64,000 nucleotides of DNA from JABAAE01 sp905480545. GTDB taxonomy: Bacteria > Planctomycetota > Planctomycetia > Pirellulales > Pirellulaceae. The notes beneath the pieces were generated by a model. The model was not told the DNA's origin. It made no database searches and worked only from the letters and a program-made list of their open reading frames with translations. The position numbers and the translations under genes were made by a program. Position 1 is the stretch's first letter. The number at the start of each line of letters is the position of its first letter. The stretch lies in assembly GCA_943788025.1 (NCBI GenBank), contig CALSOR010000003.1:1-64000 (forward strand), written 5' to 3'. Shown here piece after piece: positions 8,109 to 19,500 of this stretch.

Positions 8109-9355
8109 GAAGTATCGTTCGAAGAGCATTTCTGCGAAGCGCTGGGGTTGCCTTGGCTTTACCAAACTTGCCTTCCATCGCAAATGACGATCGCAACAAA
8201 CGTCGTCGAAGGATGGTTGCGATCAACATCGGGCTTGGCTTACACGCACCAAATTTTTTGCCGGAAAAAGCGGGAGTCGATTACGATCCCCCAGAATACT
8301 TGCAACTGCTTGGTGAATTTAAAAAGCAATTCACTGTCATATCGGGGACTTCACATCCGGAAGTCGGAGGCGGTCACTCCTCATACAAGTCTTACTTGAC
8401 ATGTGCACCACATCCCAATAGCGCAGGTTTCCGCAATACGATTTCGCTCGATCAGTTCGCGGCCTCGAAATTGGGGAGTGAAACGCGTTTCGGTTCTATT
8501 TCATTAAGTAGTTCCGGTCCCGGGTTATCGTGGTCTCGATCCGGTGTCGAAATCCCGACTTTGACTCGTCCATCATTCGTTTTTAAAAAAATGTTTTTGG
8601 CGGGAAATCCAAAACAACAATCTCAACAACTTCAGCGACTGCGAGACGGTCAGAGTATTCTTGATACCGTTTTGGATCGTACTCGAAGCCTGGAACGTAA
8701 ACTCAATGGCCGTGACAGAGACAAGCTGTCGCAGTACCTTGGAGCTGTGCGTGAGGCGGAGCGAAGACTCGAAAAAGCCGAGGCGTGGAGTCAAAAAGCC
8801 AAACCAAAGACCACTGCATTGCAACCTGTCGATGAAACGGATAACAAGAGGATTGTTGAACAAATGCGGTCAATGTACGACATCATGCATTTGGCATTGG
8901 AATCAGATTCATCAAGATTTATTACTTTCAACTTCACTGGAATGAACGCGGTGCCTGCCATTTCAGGTGTAGATATTGACTATCACAACCTTTCACATCA
9001 TGGAAAGGATCCCGCGAAGCTAGGGCAGTTGAAAATTGTTGAATCGACCGTTGTAAGAGAATTCGGTTCGTTTCTTCGCAGATTGAAAGAAAGTCAGGAG
9101 GAGACGGAATCCTTGCTTGACTCGACAATGGTTTTGTTCGGTTCAAACCTCGGCAATGCAAGCAGCCACGACACCAAAAACATGCCAATGTTGTTGGCAG
9201 GTGGCGGTTTTGAGCATGGCAAGCACCTCGCCTTTGACCGTGGCAATAACCATCCGCTGCCCAATTTATTTGTTTCGATGCTTCAGCGACTTGGAATCGA
9301 AGTCGATTCTTTCGCGACGGGCAGTCAGCCGCTTACTGGTCTCCGATTTTCTTAA
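8105..9355 (+). CDS. DUF1552 (HxxSHH) exported protein
   Basis: This 416-residue protein belongs to DUF1552, almost always encoded beside DUF1592 genes in planctomycetes and of unknown activity. The N-terminus RRAFLRSAGVALALP looks like a Tat signal. The family's name-giving His-Asn-Leu-Ser-His-His motif is at residues 294-299. The C-terminal Leu-Leu-Ala-Gly-Gly-Gly-Phe and His-Pro-Leu-Pro-Asn-Leu segments are also typical. Translation is probably coupled to the preceding gene through ATGA. The two products most likely act together outside the cytoplasm. Confidence 0.9.
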   Translation: MRSIVRRAFLRSAGVALALPNLPSIANDDRNKRRRRMVAINIGLGLHAPNFLPEKAGVDYDPPEYLQLLGEFKKQFTVISGTSHPEVGGGHSSYKSYLTCAPHPNSAGFRNTISLDQFAASKLGSETRFGSISLSSSGPGLSWSRSGVEIPTLTRPSFVFKKMFLAGNPKQQSQQLQRLRDGQSILDTVLDRTRSLERKLNGRDRDKLSQYLGAVREAERRLEKAEAWSQKAKPKTTALQPVDETDNKRIVEQMRSMYDIMHLALESDSSRFITFNFTGMNAVPAISGVDIDYHNLSHHGKDPAKLGQLKIVESTVVREFGSFLRRLKESQEETESLLDSTMVLFGSNLGNASSHDTKNMPMLLAGGGFEHGKHLAFDRGNNHPLPNLFVSMLQRLGIEVDSFATGSQPLTGLRFS

Positions 9356-9586
9356 TCGGTCTTCGGTTTGAGAATGATTTGTGATTCAAATTAGCATTGC
9401 GATTGAATCGCTACGGAAGTGGATCGCGATTTAACATCGGAATTTGCCATGACTTCGGTAAAGTAGCTTTTACGGAATCGGAATTGCCTGGATGCAACAA
9501 GATGAAAATGGCCATGATTGTTGGATGGGTGGCAATTCAATCCGAATCGCTCTCCAGTTGTATCGTAGCCTCTTTTGATGAGATGC

Positions 9587-10554
9587 CTACTTGTCCTGAC
9601 CTTCGTTGTAGCTGTCCCAACTCAAACGATCGACGAACGAGAAACCATTCACAAGACTCAACGTCAGCTTGGCTCCAAACTCCGTGTCACGACCTGCCTT
9701 ACCGCGTTTGATCGGCCGTACATGAGGCTGGCTGATGCTGATGATACGATCATCAACGCGGACACTGTGAGATTGGTGCATCTCCATCTGTTGCCGATAA
9801 ACTTCATGGCTCACAAACAGTGCCTGATACAATCGCTTACCAAGGCATTGCAGTGAAAGTGAATCCGGTTCGCCAAGTAATCTGCTGATCACACGCAGGT
9901 TGCGGCCGAGGTAACCCAGTTGCTGACGCCGAGCGGCGCGAACCTGTTTGCCACTGGGCTTTTTACGCTTGGTGAACGATAGAAAACGAAGCCGAGCTTT
10001 TTGGCGATACGTGCGGGGACGTTTGAACTTGCCAATGCGAGGGCGATGCAGTCGGTCGATGATCAACTCCGTTTTCTCGCGGGCTTCGTTGAGCAGGCTG
10101 ATATCTGTCGGGTAGCGAATGTCGGCTGGAGCACACGTGGCATCGGAGATTAATCGCCCCTGGTTGAGCGTTGATCCCGGTGGAACATCTGTGGTGGGTT
10201 GTGAATCTTGGGACTCATCGGTCGGGCTCGCAACATCATTGGCGGAACCACATGACGCTGAGCCGGGAGGCTCGTTATCATTTTCAGGTGCATCAGAATT
10301 TTCAGTGGACGCCGCAGGCTCATCATCTGAGTTGTCTTGACGCTCAACCGATGCGATGGCAATCGCTTGGCTGATCTGCTGCATCCCGTCAACTCCAAAG
10401 CGTTTGCGAAACTCAACCATCAACGACGGGTCAAAGGGGCGTTTCTCAGTAAACTCCTCGAGGCCGATGAAGTATTGCAAATACGGATTCTCGCGGATCG
10501 TTTCTACGGTTTCGCGATCGGTCAGTCCCAGTCGTTCCTTGATAATCAAAGTGT
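9587..10554 (-). pseudogene. Internal fragment of an IS5-type DDE transposase
   Basis: The frame encodes about 320 residues of a DDE transposase. IIKERLGLTDRETVE and NPYLQYFIGL are near its start. A Ser/Asp/Glu/Pro-rich linker leads to the catalytic Asp region DATCAPADIRYPTD, a very basic region, and finally the Arg-Asp-Thr-Glu-Phe-Gly-Ala-Lys-Leu and Trp-Asp-Ser-Tyr-Asn-Glu segments. It begins inside the family's N-terminal conserved region and ends just after Tyr-Asn-Glu-Gly-Gln-Asp. About 60 N-terminal residues and the C-terminal catalytic region are therefore missing. I see no terminal inverted repeats. It is a dead remnant, and its upstream edge lies on the 3' end of the neighbouring thioredoxin-like gene. 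Confidence 0.8.
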
Positions 10555-11544
10555 CGAGGAAGTGGTTTCCAACCTCGCCACGGTTGCCGCATTGCGGCGG
10601 ATGACGTTCAGTGCGGCTTGCTGTATCGATTGGGCTGAGTCACTTCGGGACAATGAATTAAGGATCTGAATCGCGGTCTTTTTTTGCTCGACGGACTTTG
10701 ATGCGACCAGGGTTTGGTTCGCATCAAAGACTTTGGTGGCGTCGCTCCAAATGTTTCGCAGGTTTGTGTTGGTCGCTAATTTGACGGCGATTGTTGAAAA
10801 ATGTTTTGCGGCTTGCTTATTATTTGCGAAATTACGCTCCAGGGAAACGAATTTGTAGATAGCCGGGAATGGGTCTTTTTGATTCTCATCAAGTTCTTTT
10901 GCGATGGCGTCAACGTGTTGAGCAACAAACGTTTCGCTTTTTTCTGACACTAATTTTTGAAGGCGTTTCGATTCAATTGCCGCGGCGGCATAAGACTCTG
11001 ACGACTGCGTTGATGTAAAGATTGAGTTAGTGTTCAGCCATTGGATTGCGACGTCGACCTTGTTGTTATCGATCGCTTGTTTGACGGATGCGTTTGCCAC
11101 TTCAATTTTTTTGATATCGCTTTCGGTAAATGACTTGCCGCAATGAGCGATGCCCTGCGTTAGGAATTTTTCTAATTGCTCACCTGGAAGTGTATTGCTT
11201 TGGCCATAGACCTTCGTCTTGTCCGCTCGTATTAAATAAACTAATGGCAACATGGTGCCTTGGTGTGGAAATTGTCGACTCCAGGACCGCCATTGAGGGC
11301 CATCTAGATCGACTCGAAGATAGACGACTTGATTCGCATGTGGGGACGATTTCAAATGTTGCTCAACTCGCGCTTTCAAAGCCCTGCAGGGAGGACAGTT
11401 TTTTCGAGAAGCTATCGCGAAAACAGGTTTGCCGGTTCGCTGCGAAATTCGCAGTGCGTTATCAACTGAAGTTTCCTGACAACAAGCAAGTGTTGCGAAA
11501 GTCACGACCAAACCAAAAACGAAAAGATAAGTTGCACGTAACAT
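10546..11544 (-). CDS. Secreted thioredoxin-like protein, 3' end possibly truncated by IS remnant
   Basis: This is a 332-residue protein with an N-terminal signal sequence (about residues 1-22, ending Cys-Cys-Gln). A thioredoxin-like domain contains Lys-Asn-Cys-Pro-Pro-Cys-Arg with redox cysteines at 50 and 53, followed by the usual strand-helix pattern to about residue 135. The remaining 200 residues are helical and unrecognised. It probably acts as a periplasmic disulfide reductase or as a maturation factor for the many cytochromes here; that is inference. The last residues run into the transposase fragment, and the stop codon TGA lies within sequence also readable as transposase, so the native C-terminus may be lost. 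Confidence 0.75.
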   Translation of the reverse strand: MLRATYLFVFGLVVTFATLACCQETSVDNALRISQRTGKPVFAIASRKNCPPCRALKARVEQHLKSSPHANQVVYLRVDLDGPQWRSWSRQFPHQGTMLPLVYLIRADKTKVYGQSNTLPGEQLEKFLTQGIAHCGKSFTESDIKKIEVANASVKQAIDNNKVDVAIQWLNTNSIFTSTQSSESYAAAAIESKRLQKLVSEKSETFVAQHVDAIAKELDENQKDPFPAIYKFVSLERNFANNKQAAKHFSTIAVKLATNTNLRNIWSDATKVFDANQTLVASKSVEQKKTAIQILNSLSRSDSAQSIQQAALNVIRRNAATVARLETTSSTL

Positions 11545-11964
11545 TAGAGTTCTTCCTCATCCCGGGTATTGGGGGTTTTGCATCCTGCCAAAGATAAACG
11601 CGGTACCTGTCCGATCGCGAAATCGAACGTCGTCAGTGAAATGTGTAGCTGGGGTCAACTTTTAAATCGTCTCACTCACTGCTATGGTTTGAATCCGCGA
11701 CAAAGATTCCAAATCTGCGTTTCATGCAGGCAAATACGCCGAATTACTTGCAAACATGGCTTTAATTAGGTGGATCGCTCGCAATGCTCGGAATGTTGGA
11801 TTTTTTTGCGGCAAGGTGTGATTGCGGTTTGGTGAGACTTTAACGGACGATTGTGCTCGGAAATTCTGGTTGGGGCGATCGATATAAGTTGATTGTTAGA
11901 TTGGGATTGATTTAGAATGTGAAGAAGAACATCCCACCAACATTACCCCGCAAACGAGGCAACG
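11545..11964. other. Intergenic region between divergent genes
   Basis: There are 420 bases between the thioredoxin-like gene and the Gfo/Idh gene, which diverge from here. Short open frames inside it show no coding character. It must hold both promoters, but I cannot place a convincing sigma-70 box pair. Confidence 0.5.
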
Positions 11965-13482
11965 ATGGAACGCAAAATCGATTCGATTGAGACCAATACC
12001 AATAACAGTCCAGCAAACGACAAATCGGACTTGGGTCCGACAGATAGTTCACGCCGTAGCTTCATCAAAACGTCGTCCGCAATTGTGGCGGGTGGCAGTT
12101 TTTTGATCTCTGGTACCAAGGCGTCCGGAAATATTATCGGAGCAAACGATCGGGTTCGCATCGCAGTTGCAGGTTTGAATGGTCGCGGTGGTGCCCACAT
12201 CGGTGGTTGGAAGGGGCAAAAAAATGTTGAAATTGTCGCGTTGGTGGATCCAGACAAAAAAGTCCTTGCCAATCGAATGAAAAGTGTTGAGGGAGCCAAG
12301 GGATTTGCGGACGTACGAAAAGTCTTGGAAGACAAGAATCTTGATGCTTTGTCGGTTGCGGCACCTAATCACTGGCATTCGTTGATGACCATTTGGGCGG
12401 CACAAGCCGGCAAACATGTTTATGTTGAAAAGCCGATGAGTCACGACGTCCAGGAAGGACGTATCTGTGTTGAAGCGCAGAAAAAATATGGGGTGGTGAT
12501 TCAGCACGGAACACAGCGTCGTAGTAATTCCGGAATTGCCGGTTTGCATGAGGCATTAAATAACGGCGATTTGCCAAAGTTGAAACTTTCATATGGATAC
12601 TGCTGCAAGCCGCGAGGTTCGATTGGGATGGAAAAACCTCAAGCACCGCCGTCAAACTTGGATTGGAATCTTTGGAAGGGACCGGCCGTCATTGATCAGT
12701 ATCACGCCAACTACGTTCATTACGATTGGCATTGGTTTTGGAAAACGGGTAACGGCGACCTCAACAATCAAGGAACCCACCAATTAGATGTCGCTCGTTG
12801 GGCGCTTGAAGAAGAGCAGACGCATCCAACTCGTGTGATGGCAATTGGAGGTCGATTCCAGTGGAATGATCAGGGCGAAACGCCAAACACCATGTTCGGA
12901 ATTGCCGAATACCCCAACGGCCAAAATGTTTTGTTCAATGTTCGTAACGTAAATTACAAAGGCTACAAGCATCAGGTCTTTAACGAATACTATCTTGAGG
13001 ATGGCAGTAAAATCACCGGCGAAGGCCGCTACACGATTGAACGGCCGGGCCAAAAACCAGAGGTTCTCAAACTGAAACCTGGAAAGGTAACGCCGGGCGG
13101 AAATTGGGGCAGCTTTATTGCGGCCGTTCGTGCAGGTGATCCTTCGATGGCAAACGGTAATGTGGCCGATGCGCATTACGGTTGCGTTATGGGACATCTG
13201 ATCAACAACTCTTACCGGCTTGGAAAGAAGGTTCCATTTAATTCCAAGGCCGCGTCGTTTGGCGACAACAAAGATGCCGCGGAGCATTTTATGAAACTAC
13301 ATTCGATCATGAAAGACGGAGTTGGCATTCCGGAAGATGGTGCCGAATACACCGTAGGTCCATGGCTTACCTTTGATCCAAAAACGGAACGCCACACTGG
13401 CGATCACGCGGAAGAGGCAAACGCGTTGTTGAAAGATCCAAACAACATGGGCTTTACCGTGCCGTCGATCAAAGACGTTTAA
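11965..13482 (+). CDS. Tat-exported Gfo/Idh/MocA-family oxidoreductase
   Basis: This is a 505-residue NAD(P)-dependent oxidoreductase of the glucose-fructose oxidoreductase family. A Tat signal (SRRSFIKTSSAIVAGG, residues about 29-45) is followed by a Rossmann domain beginning Arg-Ile-Ala-Val-Ala-Gly-Leu-Asn-Gly-Arg-Gly. The Glu-Lys-Pro-Met-Ser-His motif, with the family's conserved Lys-Pro, is near residue 157. A C-terminal alpha/beta substrate domain follows with the Asn-Gln-Gly-Thr-His-Gln-Leu-Asp-Val segment. Planctomycetes carry many paralogues; they probably act on sugars or inositols in the periplasm with tightly bound cofactor. The gene is monocistronic and ends in a good terminator. 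Confidence 0.93.
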   Translation: MERKIDSIETNTNNSPANDKSDLGPTDSSRRSFIKTSSAIVAGGSFLISGTKASGNIIGANDRVRIAVAGLNGRGGAHIGGWKGQKNVEIVALVDPDKKVLANRMKSVEGAKGFADVRKVLEDKNLDALSVAAPNHWHSLMTIWAAQAGKHVYVEKPMSHDVQEGRICVEAQKKYGVVIQHGTQRRSNSGIAGLHEALNNGDLPKLKLSYGYCCKPRGSIGMEKPQAPPSNLDWNLWKGPAVIDQYHANYVHYDWHWFWKTGNGDLNNQGTHQLDVARWALEEEQTHPTRVMAIGGRFQWNDQGETPNTMFGIAEYPNGQNVLFNVRNVNYKGYKHQVFNEYYLEDGSKITGEGRYTIERPGQKPEVLKLKPGKVTPGGNWGSFIAAVRAGDPSMANGNVADAHYGCVMGHLINNSYRLGKKVPFNSKAASFGDNKDAAEHFMKLHSIMKDGVGIPEDGAEYTVGPWLTFDPKTERHTGDHAEEANALLKDPNNMGFTVPSIKDV

Positions 13483-13514
13483 ACTGGTTAAAAACTCATA
13501 TGGTTTAGCCTGCA

Positions 13515-13543
13515 AGAGTCGCCATTGTGCGGCTCTTTTTTTT
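13515..13543 (+). terminator. Rho-independent terminator of the Gfo/Idh gene
   Basis: A GAGTCGC stem pairs with GCGGCTC (one G-T wobble) around a short CATTGT loop. Eight T residues follow. It sits 33 bases after the TAA stop. Confidence 0.8.
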
Positions 13544-14566
13544 GCCATGGACTCTGAGCATTCCGCCGGGAATGAAATCGTTTTATTCGTTTGGTCTCTC
13601 GTGATGCATGGACGTAGAGTGCATAGCAAGTCAAACGCCCGGGCAACTGACTAAAATTTTATATCGGTCAGAGAACCGCCCAGCGAATCAGCCTGCAAAG
13701 CTGAAAAATGAAAGTCAATTCAAACGGAAGGCGCTGCCACAAGATCATTTGCCATGTAAAACGTGCCATAAAAGGCAGGTTTCAGTCAGATCTAACAATT
13801 GGGAGTCAGCCATTTCGATTCATTCACGTTTGTCATTGATCAGACCTACTGTGCGGTATCGGCGATATGGACCTTGATTCCGAGCCTTATGAAATTCTCA
13901 CGAGGCGGTTCGCAAGGGCGGCGGAATTGGCGGTAGAAGTTTTCGATTCGGAATCTTAGATAAACCGTAAACTGATCAGCGACTGCCATTCGAAAAGTGA
14001 GTAGTCGCTAATCGAGCGTTTGAAGCAACATGTACGACGAACTGCAACACGCAATCCGGTGTTGCGAATTATCAAATTTCCGTCCGGACGTTTGAGGATT
14101 CAAGCGACGACCCGATACAACGAGCCGAATCAACGACTGTTCGCATTCGCGGAAAACGTTTGTAATAAAATTGACCAAATTACCAACGATTGAGGATGAA
14201 TGGATAGCTGCGGCATGTAAACGACTGTTTGGCGAATCTAGTTTCGGCGTTCACCATTAAACATGCTTCGGACGTCTGATTCGAAGCGGATTTTTGAGTC
14301 AGATGGTATCGTTAATCCAACCATTCAAGGAACAATATAAAAGGGTGGAGAGTTGACTGCAGCACCAAAAAAACGCATAGTGCGTTGAAAAATGCCGGAA
14401 ATAGATTTTATTTTCGGGCCAAAATGCACTGTTCGTTAATGTTGCATCGATTTTTTAGCTGCCATCGATTTCAGGAATTCGAGCCAAATTGATTTTTTTG
14501 GCGGAGACAACTTGTGATCGTGTTGACCGGTAAGACGTAAAGACCTGAAGAGGAGGCACGGCCAAA
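13544..14566. other. Long region without recognisable genes
   Basis: About 1 kb carries only short open frames with no coding character on either strand. No RNA gene, repeat or mobile-element end was recognised. The last 60 bases hold the promoter region and a strong Shine-Dalgarno (GAGGAGG near 14550) for the following HAD gene. Confidence 0.5.
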
Positions 14567-15562
14567 ATGAAAATGAAACCCAATCTTGTAATCACCTCAG
14601 TCTTGGTTTCAGTGGTGTTGAACTTCTGGAAGCCGACGGTCCAGGCGCAGGACCTGGAATCATGGAACAACACAGAAACAAAATCGGCGATCGTCGAATT
14701 CGTCGAACGTGTGACGGCCGAAGGCAACGCTGACTTTGTGCCGCCGGAAGAGCGAATAGCAGTTTTCGACAACGACGGAACACTTTGGAGCGAGAAGCCA
14801 TTCTACTTTCAGCTGGCTTTTGCCTTTGATCGGATCAAAGAGCTTGCTCCCAAAAACCCTCAATGGCAAGACAAGCCGATTCTGAAAGCTGCGATCGACG
14901 GGGATCTAAAAACGGTTTTGGAAGGTGGCGAGCATGCGTTGATCGAAATCGTGATGGCGACGCACTCCGGAATCACAACGACTGAATTCGAGGAAATTGT
15001 GAACCAATGGATCAAAACGGCCAGGCATCCTAAGACAGGGCTGCGTTATCAGGAAATGGTTTTTCAACCAATGCTGGAGTTGATGCGGTACCTGCGAAAG
15101 CACAAATTTGAAACCTGGATTGTTTCCGGAGGGGGCATTGAGTTCATGCGTCCGTGGTCGGAAAAAGTTTACGGAATCCCACCTCAACAGGTGATCGGAT
15201 CGTGTATCAAGGTAAAGTACGAAGTCCGCGACGGTATTCCCGTGTTGGTCCGTCTTCCTGAGCTCGAGTTTATCGATGACAAGGCGGGCAAACCGGTAGG
15301 AATTCATAAGTTTATTGGTCGTCGCCCGATCGCCGCCTTCGGCAACTCCGACGGTGATTTGGAAATGCTTCAATGGACGACCTCGGGCGATGGGGCGCGA
15401 TTCGGATTAATCGTTCATCATACCGATAAGGAACGCGAATTCGCCTACGACCGTGACTCCTCCGTGGGTAGGCTGGATAAGGGCTTAACCGAGGCGGCCG
15501 AAAAGAATTGGACGGTGGTCGACATGAAGAAGGATTGGTCGACCGTTTTTCAGAAAAAATAA
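14567..15562 (+). CDS. Secreted HAD-superfamily phosphatase
   Basis: This 331-residue protein begins with a signal peptide (residues about 1-28, ending Val-Gln-Ala-Gln). The HAD catalytic motif Phe-Asp-Asn-Asp-Gly-Thr-Leu-Trp follows, with nucleophile Asp68 and acid/base Asp70. Motif II is Val-Ser-Gly-Gly-Gly and motif III/IV is Gly-Asn-Ser-Asp-Gly-Asp-Leu-Glu-Met near residue 262. The Ser-Gly-Gly and Gly-Asn-Ser-Asp pattern is like phosphoserine phosphatase relatives, and export suggests a periplasmic acid phosphatase that scavenges phosphate; the substrate is unknown. The start is fixed by a strong GAGGAGG 11-17 bases upstream. It is monocistronic. Confidence 0.88.
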   Translation: MKMKPNLVITSVLVSVVLNFWKPTVQAQDLESWNNTETKSAIVEFVERVTAEGNADFVPPEERIAVFDNDGTLWSEKPFYFQLAFAFDRIKELAPKNPQWQDKPILKAAIDGDLKTVLEGGEHALIEIVMATHSGITTTEFEEIVNQWIKTARHPKTGLRYQEMVFQPMLELMRYLRKHKFETWIVSGGGIEFMRPWSEKVYGIPPQQVIGSCIKVKYEVRDGIPVLVRLPELEFIDDKAGKPVGIHKFIGRRPIAAFGNSDGDLEMLQWTTSGDGARFGLIVHHTDKEREFAYDRDSSVGRLDKGLTEAAEKNWTVVDMKKDWSTVFQKK

Positions 15563-16551
15563 CGTTGAGTAACGTTGATGCAATACCGCAACACGTCCGG
15601 TTTCAGTTACGCCCACTAGCGTGCCTGAACTGGTCGAATTTGGAGATGATTCCTAAGCATTAATCCGAACTCAATGGTTGGCGCAACGCGATAACTTGAG
15701 AGAAAATAAAGGGTGGTCATTAGTATGGTTCGCCAAGATCTGGTGTAATGATTTCAAAACCAATACCGAAAATCGGCGGATTAATCCAACCTTGTTTCTA
15801 TCGACGGTGCTGGGCGATTTCTGTCTTCAAACTGATTTCGAAAGATACGAAGTGCATCGGGGTAAAGTTTCGGAACGCTTTTTTCGGTTTGCAGTTTAGA
15901 GGCTGCACCGTTCTGTCATCTGCATTCGGATTGATTCGCCCATGAAGCGTCGTTTCGTCGCCTCCGTTCACTCTGGCGAAATTTAGATTTTCGAATTTGT
16001 GTTCTTTTCCCCGTTTTCTAGTTTTTTCCTGTCGCTGTTAACCCAAATGACAACAACGGTTAGGGTTGGATATTCCTCAGAATACTTAGCCTAATAATCG
16101 CCTAGATAATTGAACAATGGTTTTGTGGTTGCGTTCAAATCCTTCACAAAGCGAAAATGGATGGGCGTCAGTCGATTGCATCGCTGATCGAAAGTCGCTG
16201 CTTGGTGATGCGTTTGGCCGATAGAAGATACAAAATCAGCTGGGCAAAGATGGCTCAAGAGTCGATTTTATGGTCCTTGGCTTCAATTCGTTCGACAAAA
16301 ATATGGTCGCGAAACCAATCATTGGGAACATGAATTGCCTTCGGTAAAAATTTGTCAGTAGTCGCTAGCAGCCCGCCTCTGGGGATTTCTCGGCAAATTC
16401 AAATGAAGAGTCTGTCGAAAGCGGGAATTTCATATACCAGTATTCCAAATTCCAAAGCATCGTTGGATCGACTATGATGCAACCATCCACCTGGCTTTTG
16501 ATCGTGCTGGGATTGCAAAGCCAATACCGTGCTCCATTTGAGATCTCATCA
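15563..16551. other. Long region without recognisable genes
   Basis: Nearly 1 kb separates the HAD phosphatase from the large cytochrome gene. Short frames in both directions are compositionally unremarkable, and I see no domain, RNA gene or repeat. Confidence 0.45.
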
Positions 16552-19500
16552 ATGAATTTGGATTTTATTCGTTTCTCTGTTGTCGCATTTTTCGTTGTTT
16601 TTTCTTTACAGGTTCAACATGGTGCGATGGCACAAGAAGGCATTCCGGTAGCGACGAGTGCCGACGTTGAAAACAAGAGAATAGATGCGGCAAACGAAAA
16701 ATCTCAGCGGGAATTAAGCGAAAAGGCTCCACCACTCTCACCAGCCGATTCAATCAAAACCATGAGAGTGCAGTCGGGATACAAAGTGATTCCGGTGCTT
16801 ACTGAGCCGGATATCCACGAGCCCTCAGCGATTGCATGGGATGGAAACGGCAGGATGTATGTCGTCGAAATGCGGACGTACATGCAGGACATCGACGGCA
16901 AGAATCAATTAGCCCCGGTCAGTCGCGTTAGCCGGCATGAAGATTCAAATGGGGACGGAATTTACGACAAGCACACGATCTTTGCAGACAATTTATCTCT
17001 TCCACGAATGGTATTGCCGCTAATTGACCGAGTCATCATCCGTGAGACCAACACGCTGGATTTAAAAAGCTATCAGGATACTGACAACGATGGCGTTGCC
17101 GACAAAATTGAAGTTTGGCACGATGGTGGAAATCGAGGCGGAAACCTTGAGCATCAACCAAGTGGTTTGATCTGGAATATCGACAACTGGATATACACGA
17201 CTTATTCACCGCATCGTTATCGAGTGTCAAACGGGAAAGTCATTCGTGGAAACCTGCCGCACGGTGCAGGGCAGTGGGGCCTGACTCACGATAATGTGGG
17301 AAGAATTTTTTATTCTAACGCAGGTGGCGAAAACCCCGCTACTGATTTTCAACAACCGATCGCATATGGCCGCATTTCGCTTCCGGGAGAACAGGCGGAG
17401 GGTTTTCGCGATGTCTTTCCGATCGACAATATTCCCGACACACAAGGTGGTCGCGGTCGACTTCGCGACGACAATTCGTTGAATCGTTTTACGGCAAGTT
17501 GTGGACAATCGATTTATCGTGGCGACAAATTTCCGGATGATTTTGACGGTGACTTGATCATCTGCGAGCCGGTCGGCAGGCTTGTCCGTCGCGCGAAGGT
17601 TTCAAACGTAGATGGTAAGATTGTCGTCAGTAACTTTTATGACAAGAGCGAATTTATCGCGTCTACCGATCCGAACTTTCGACCCGTAAATAGTGCTACC
17701 GGTCCCGACGGCTGCCTGTACATTGTGGATATGTACCGAGGCATCATTCAGGAAGGGAATTGGGTCCGTGAAGGGTCATATTTACGCGGCGTTGTCAAGG
17801 AATACGAGCTGCAAAAAAATATTGGTCGTGGACGTATTTTTCGCGTAGAACATCAGTCGTCGAAAAAAGGACCGACACCGCGAATGTTGGACGAGACGCC
17901 ACTGCAACTGGTAAAACACCTCAACCATAAGAATGGATGGTGGAGAAGTCAGGCTCAAAAATTGCTTGTCCTGCACAATGATCGATCCGTGATCCCAGCC
18001 CTAAAAGAGTTATTGGCGACATCCAACTCCCCGCTGGGACGACTCCATGCATTGTGGACCCTCGAGGGGCTGGAGGCGATCGAACCAGCGACGTTGTTTT
18101 TATCCTTAAAAGATAATGACTCGAGAGTCCGTACGGCCGCGCTTCGGATTTCCGAACCGTTCTTGTCGTCTCAGCGAATTTTCGACACGGCGATTCAAGG
18201 TTTGACTTTGGACCCGGATCCAACTGTTGCGATTCAGGTTGTGTTGTCAGCCCATCGAGGAGCGCATCCAGATGTTGATCGAATCGAAAAGAAGATTTTA
18301 GAAGCTCACCCCAAAAATCAAGCGATCAAGGGAATTGTTGGTACTATCCATTCAAATATTGCCGCAATCATCGCTGAACGAAAAAAACTTGAAGAAATTC
18401 GCCGACGAAACAGGGTTTTGGCCGAGTCGATGGTTCGGGGCAAGCAAATCTACAACTCGATTTGCACGACGTGTCATGGCGCGGACGGAATGGGGATCAA
18501 ATCGCCGGACAATCCAAACTTGATGTTGGCACCACCGTTGTCCGGTTCGGAGCGCGTCACAGGTCATAAAGAGCGTTTGACTCGCATTTTGATCAGTGGG
18601 TTGATTGGTCCAGTTGATAAAAAGACGTATGCCGGCGGTTTGATGCAACCGATGGGCAGTAATTCGGACCGTTGGATCGCTGATGTGGCAACGTTTGTTC
18701 GGAACAACTGGGGGAATCGTTCGCCATTGGTTGAGGCCGCAGACGTACAGCGAGTTCGCAAATCAACCAATGATCGATCCGAACCCTGGACGTTAACAGA
18801 ACTGGGGCTTTTTGACCCGCCGGAATTGCAAAATCGAAAAAAATGGAAGCTATCTGCAAGTCACAACGCAGATGCTCTACGGTCGGCGATCGATGGAAAT
18901 GCGGGCTCACGCTGGGATACAGGAACAACCCAAAAGCCTGGAATGTGGCTTGAGGTAGAGCTGCCTGATCCAACGCGGGTTATGTCGATCACACTTGACT
19001 CATCAGGATCGGGGATGGATTATCCGCGGGGATATGCGGTAAAAGTCTCGGCTGATGGCAAGAACTGGACTGACTCGATCGCGACCGGCCGCGGGGTTCA
19101 GGCAATTACTGAAATCGAATTCTCGGCATTCGAACCGATTCAAAGGATTAGGATCGAGCAGACGGGTGGTTCCCCGAGCAAGTATTGGTCGATCCACGAA
19201 TTGAAGATCAAAGGCCTTCCGGGCGATTCGGATTTGACCGTCAAGTCGTTATCGCAACAACTGCTTGCAGAGAAAATTTCTGATCTGGCGACTTCGATCG
19301 AATCGGGTGATGCCAAACGTGGAGCGGATGTGTTCTTGAATCCGACCTTTTCCTGTTCAAAATGCCATTACCCGAAAACCGGGGATCGCCTTGGGCCTGA
19401 CCTTTCAGCGAAACGAGAAAATGTGACCCCATCGTATTTGGTCAATTCCATTCTTCGTCCATCTAAAGACTTTCACAAGGGATTCGAAACAGTCATGGTC

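Noticed and set aside
10119..10669. Plus-strand frames opposite the transposase fragment
   Set aside because: They are shadows of the transposase fragment and the thioredoxin-like gene and show no domain.
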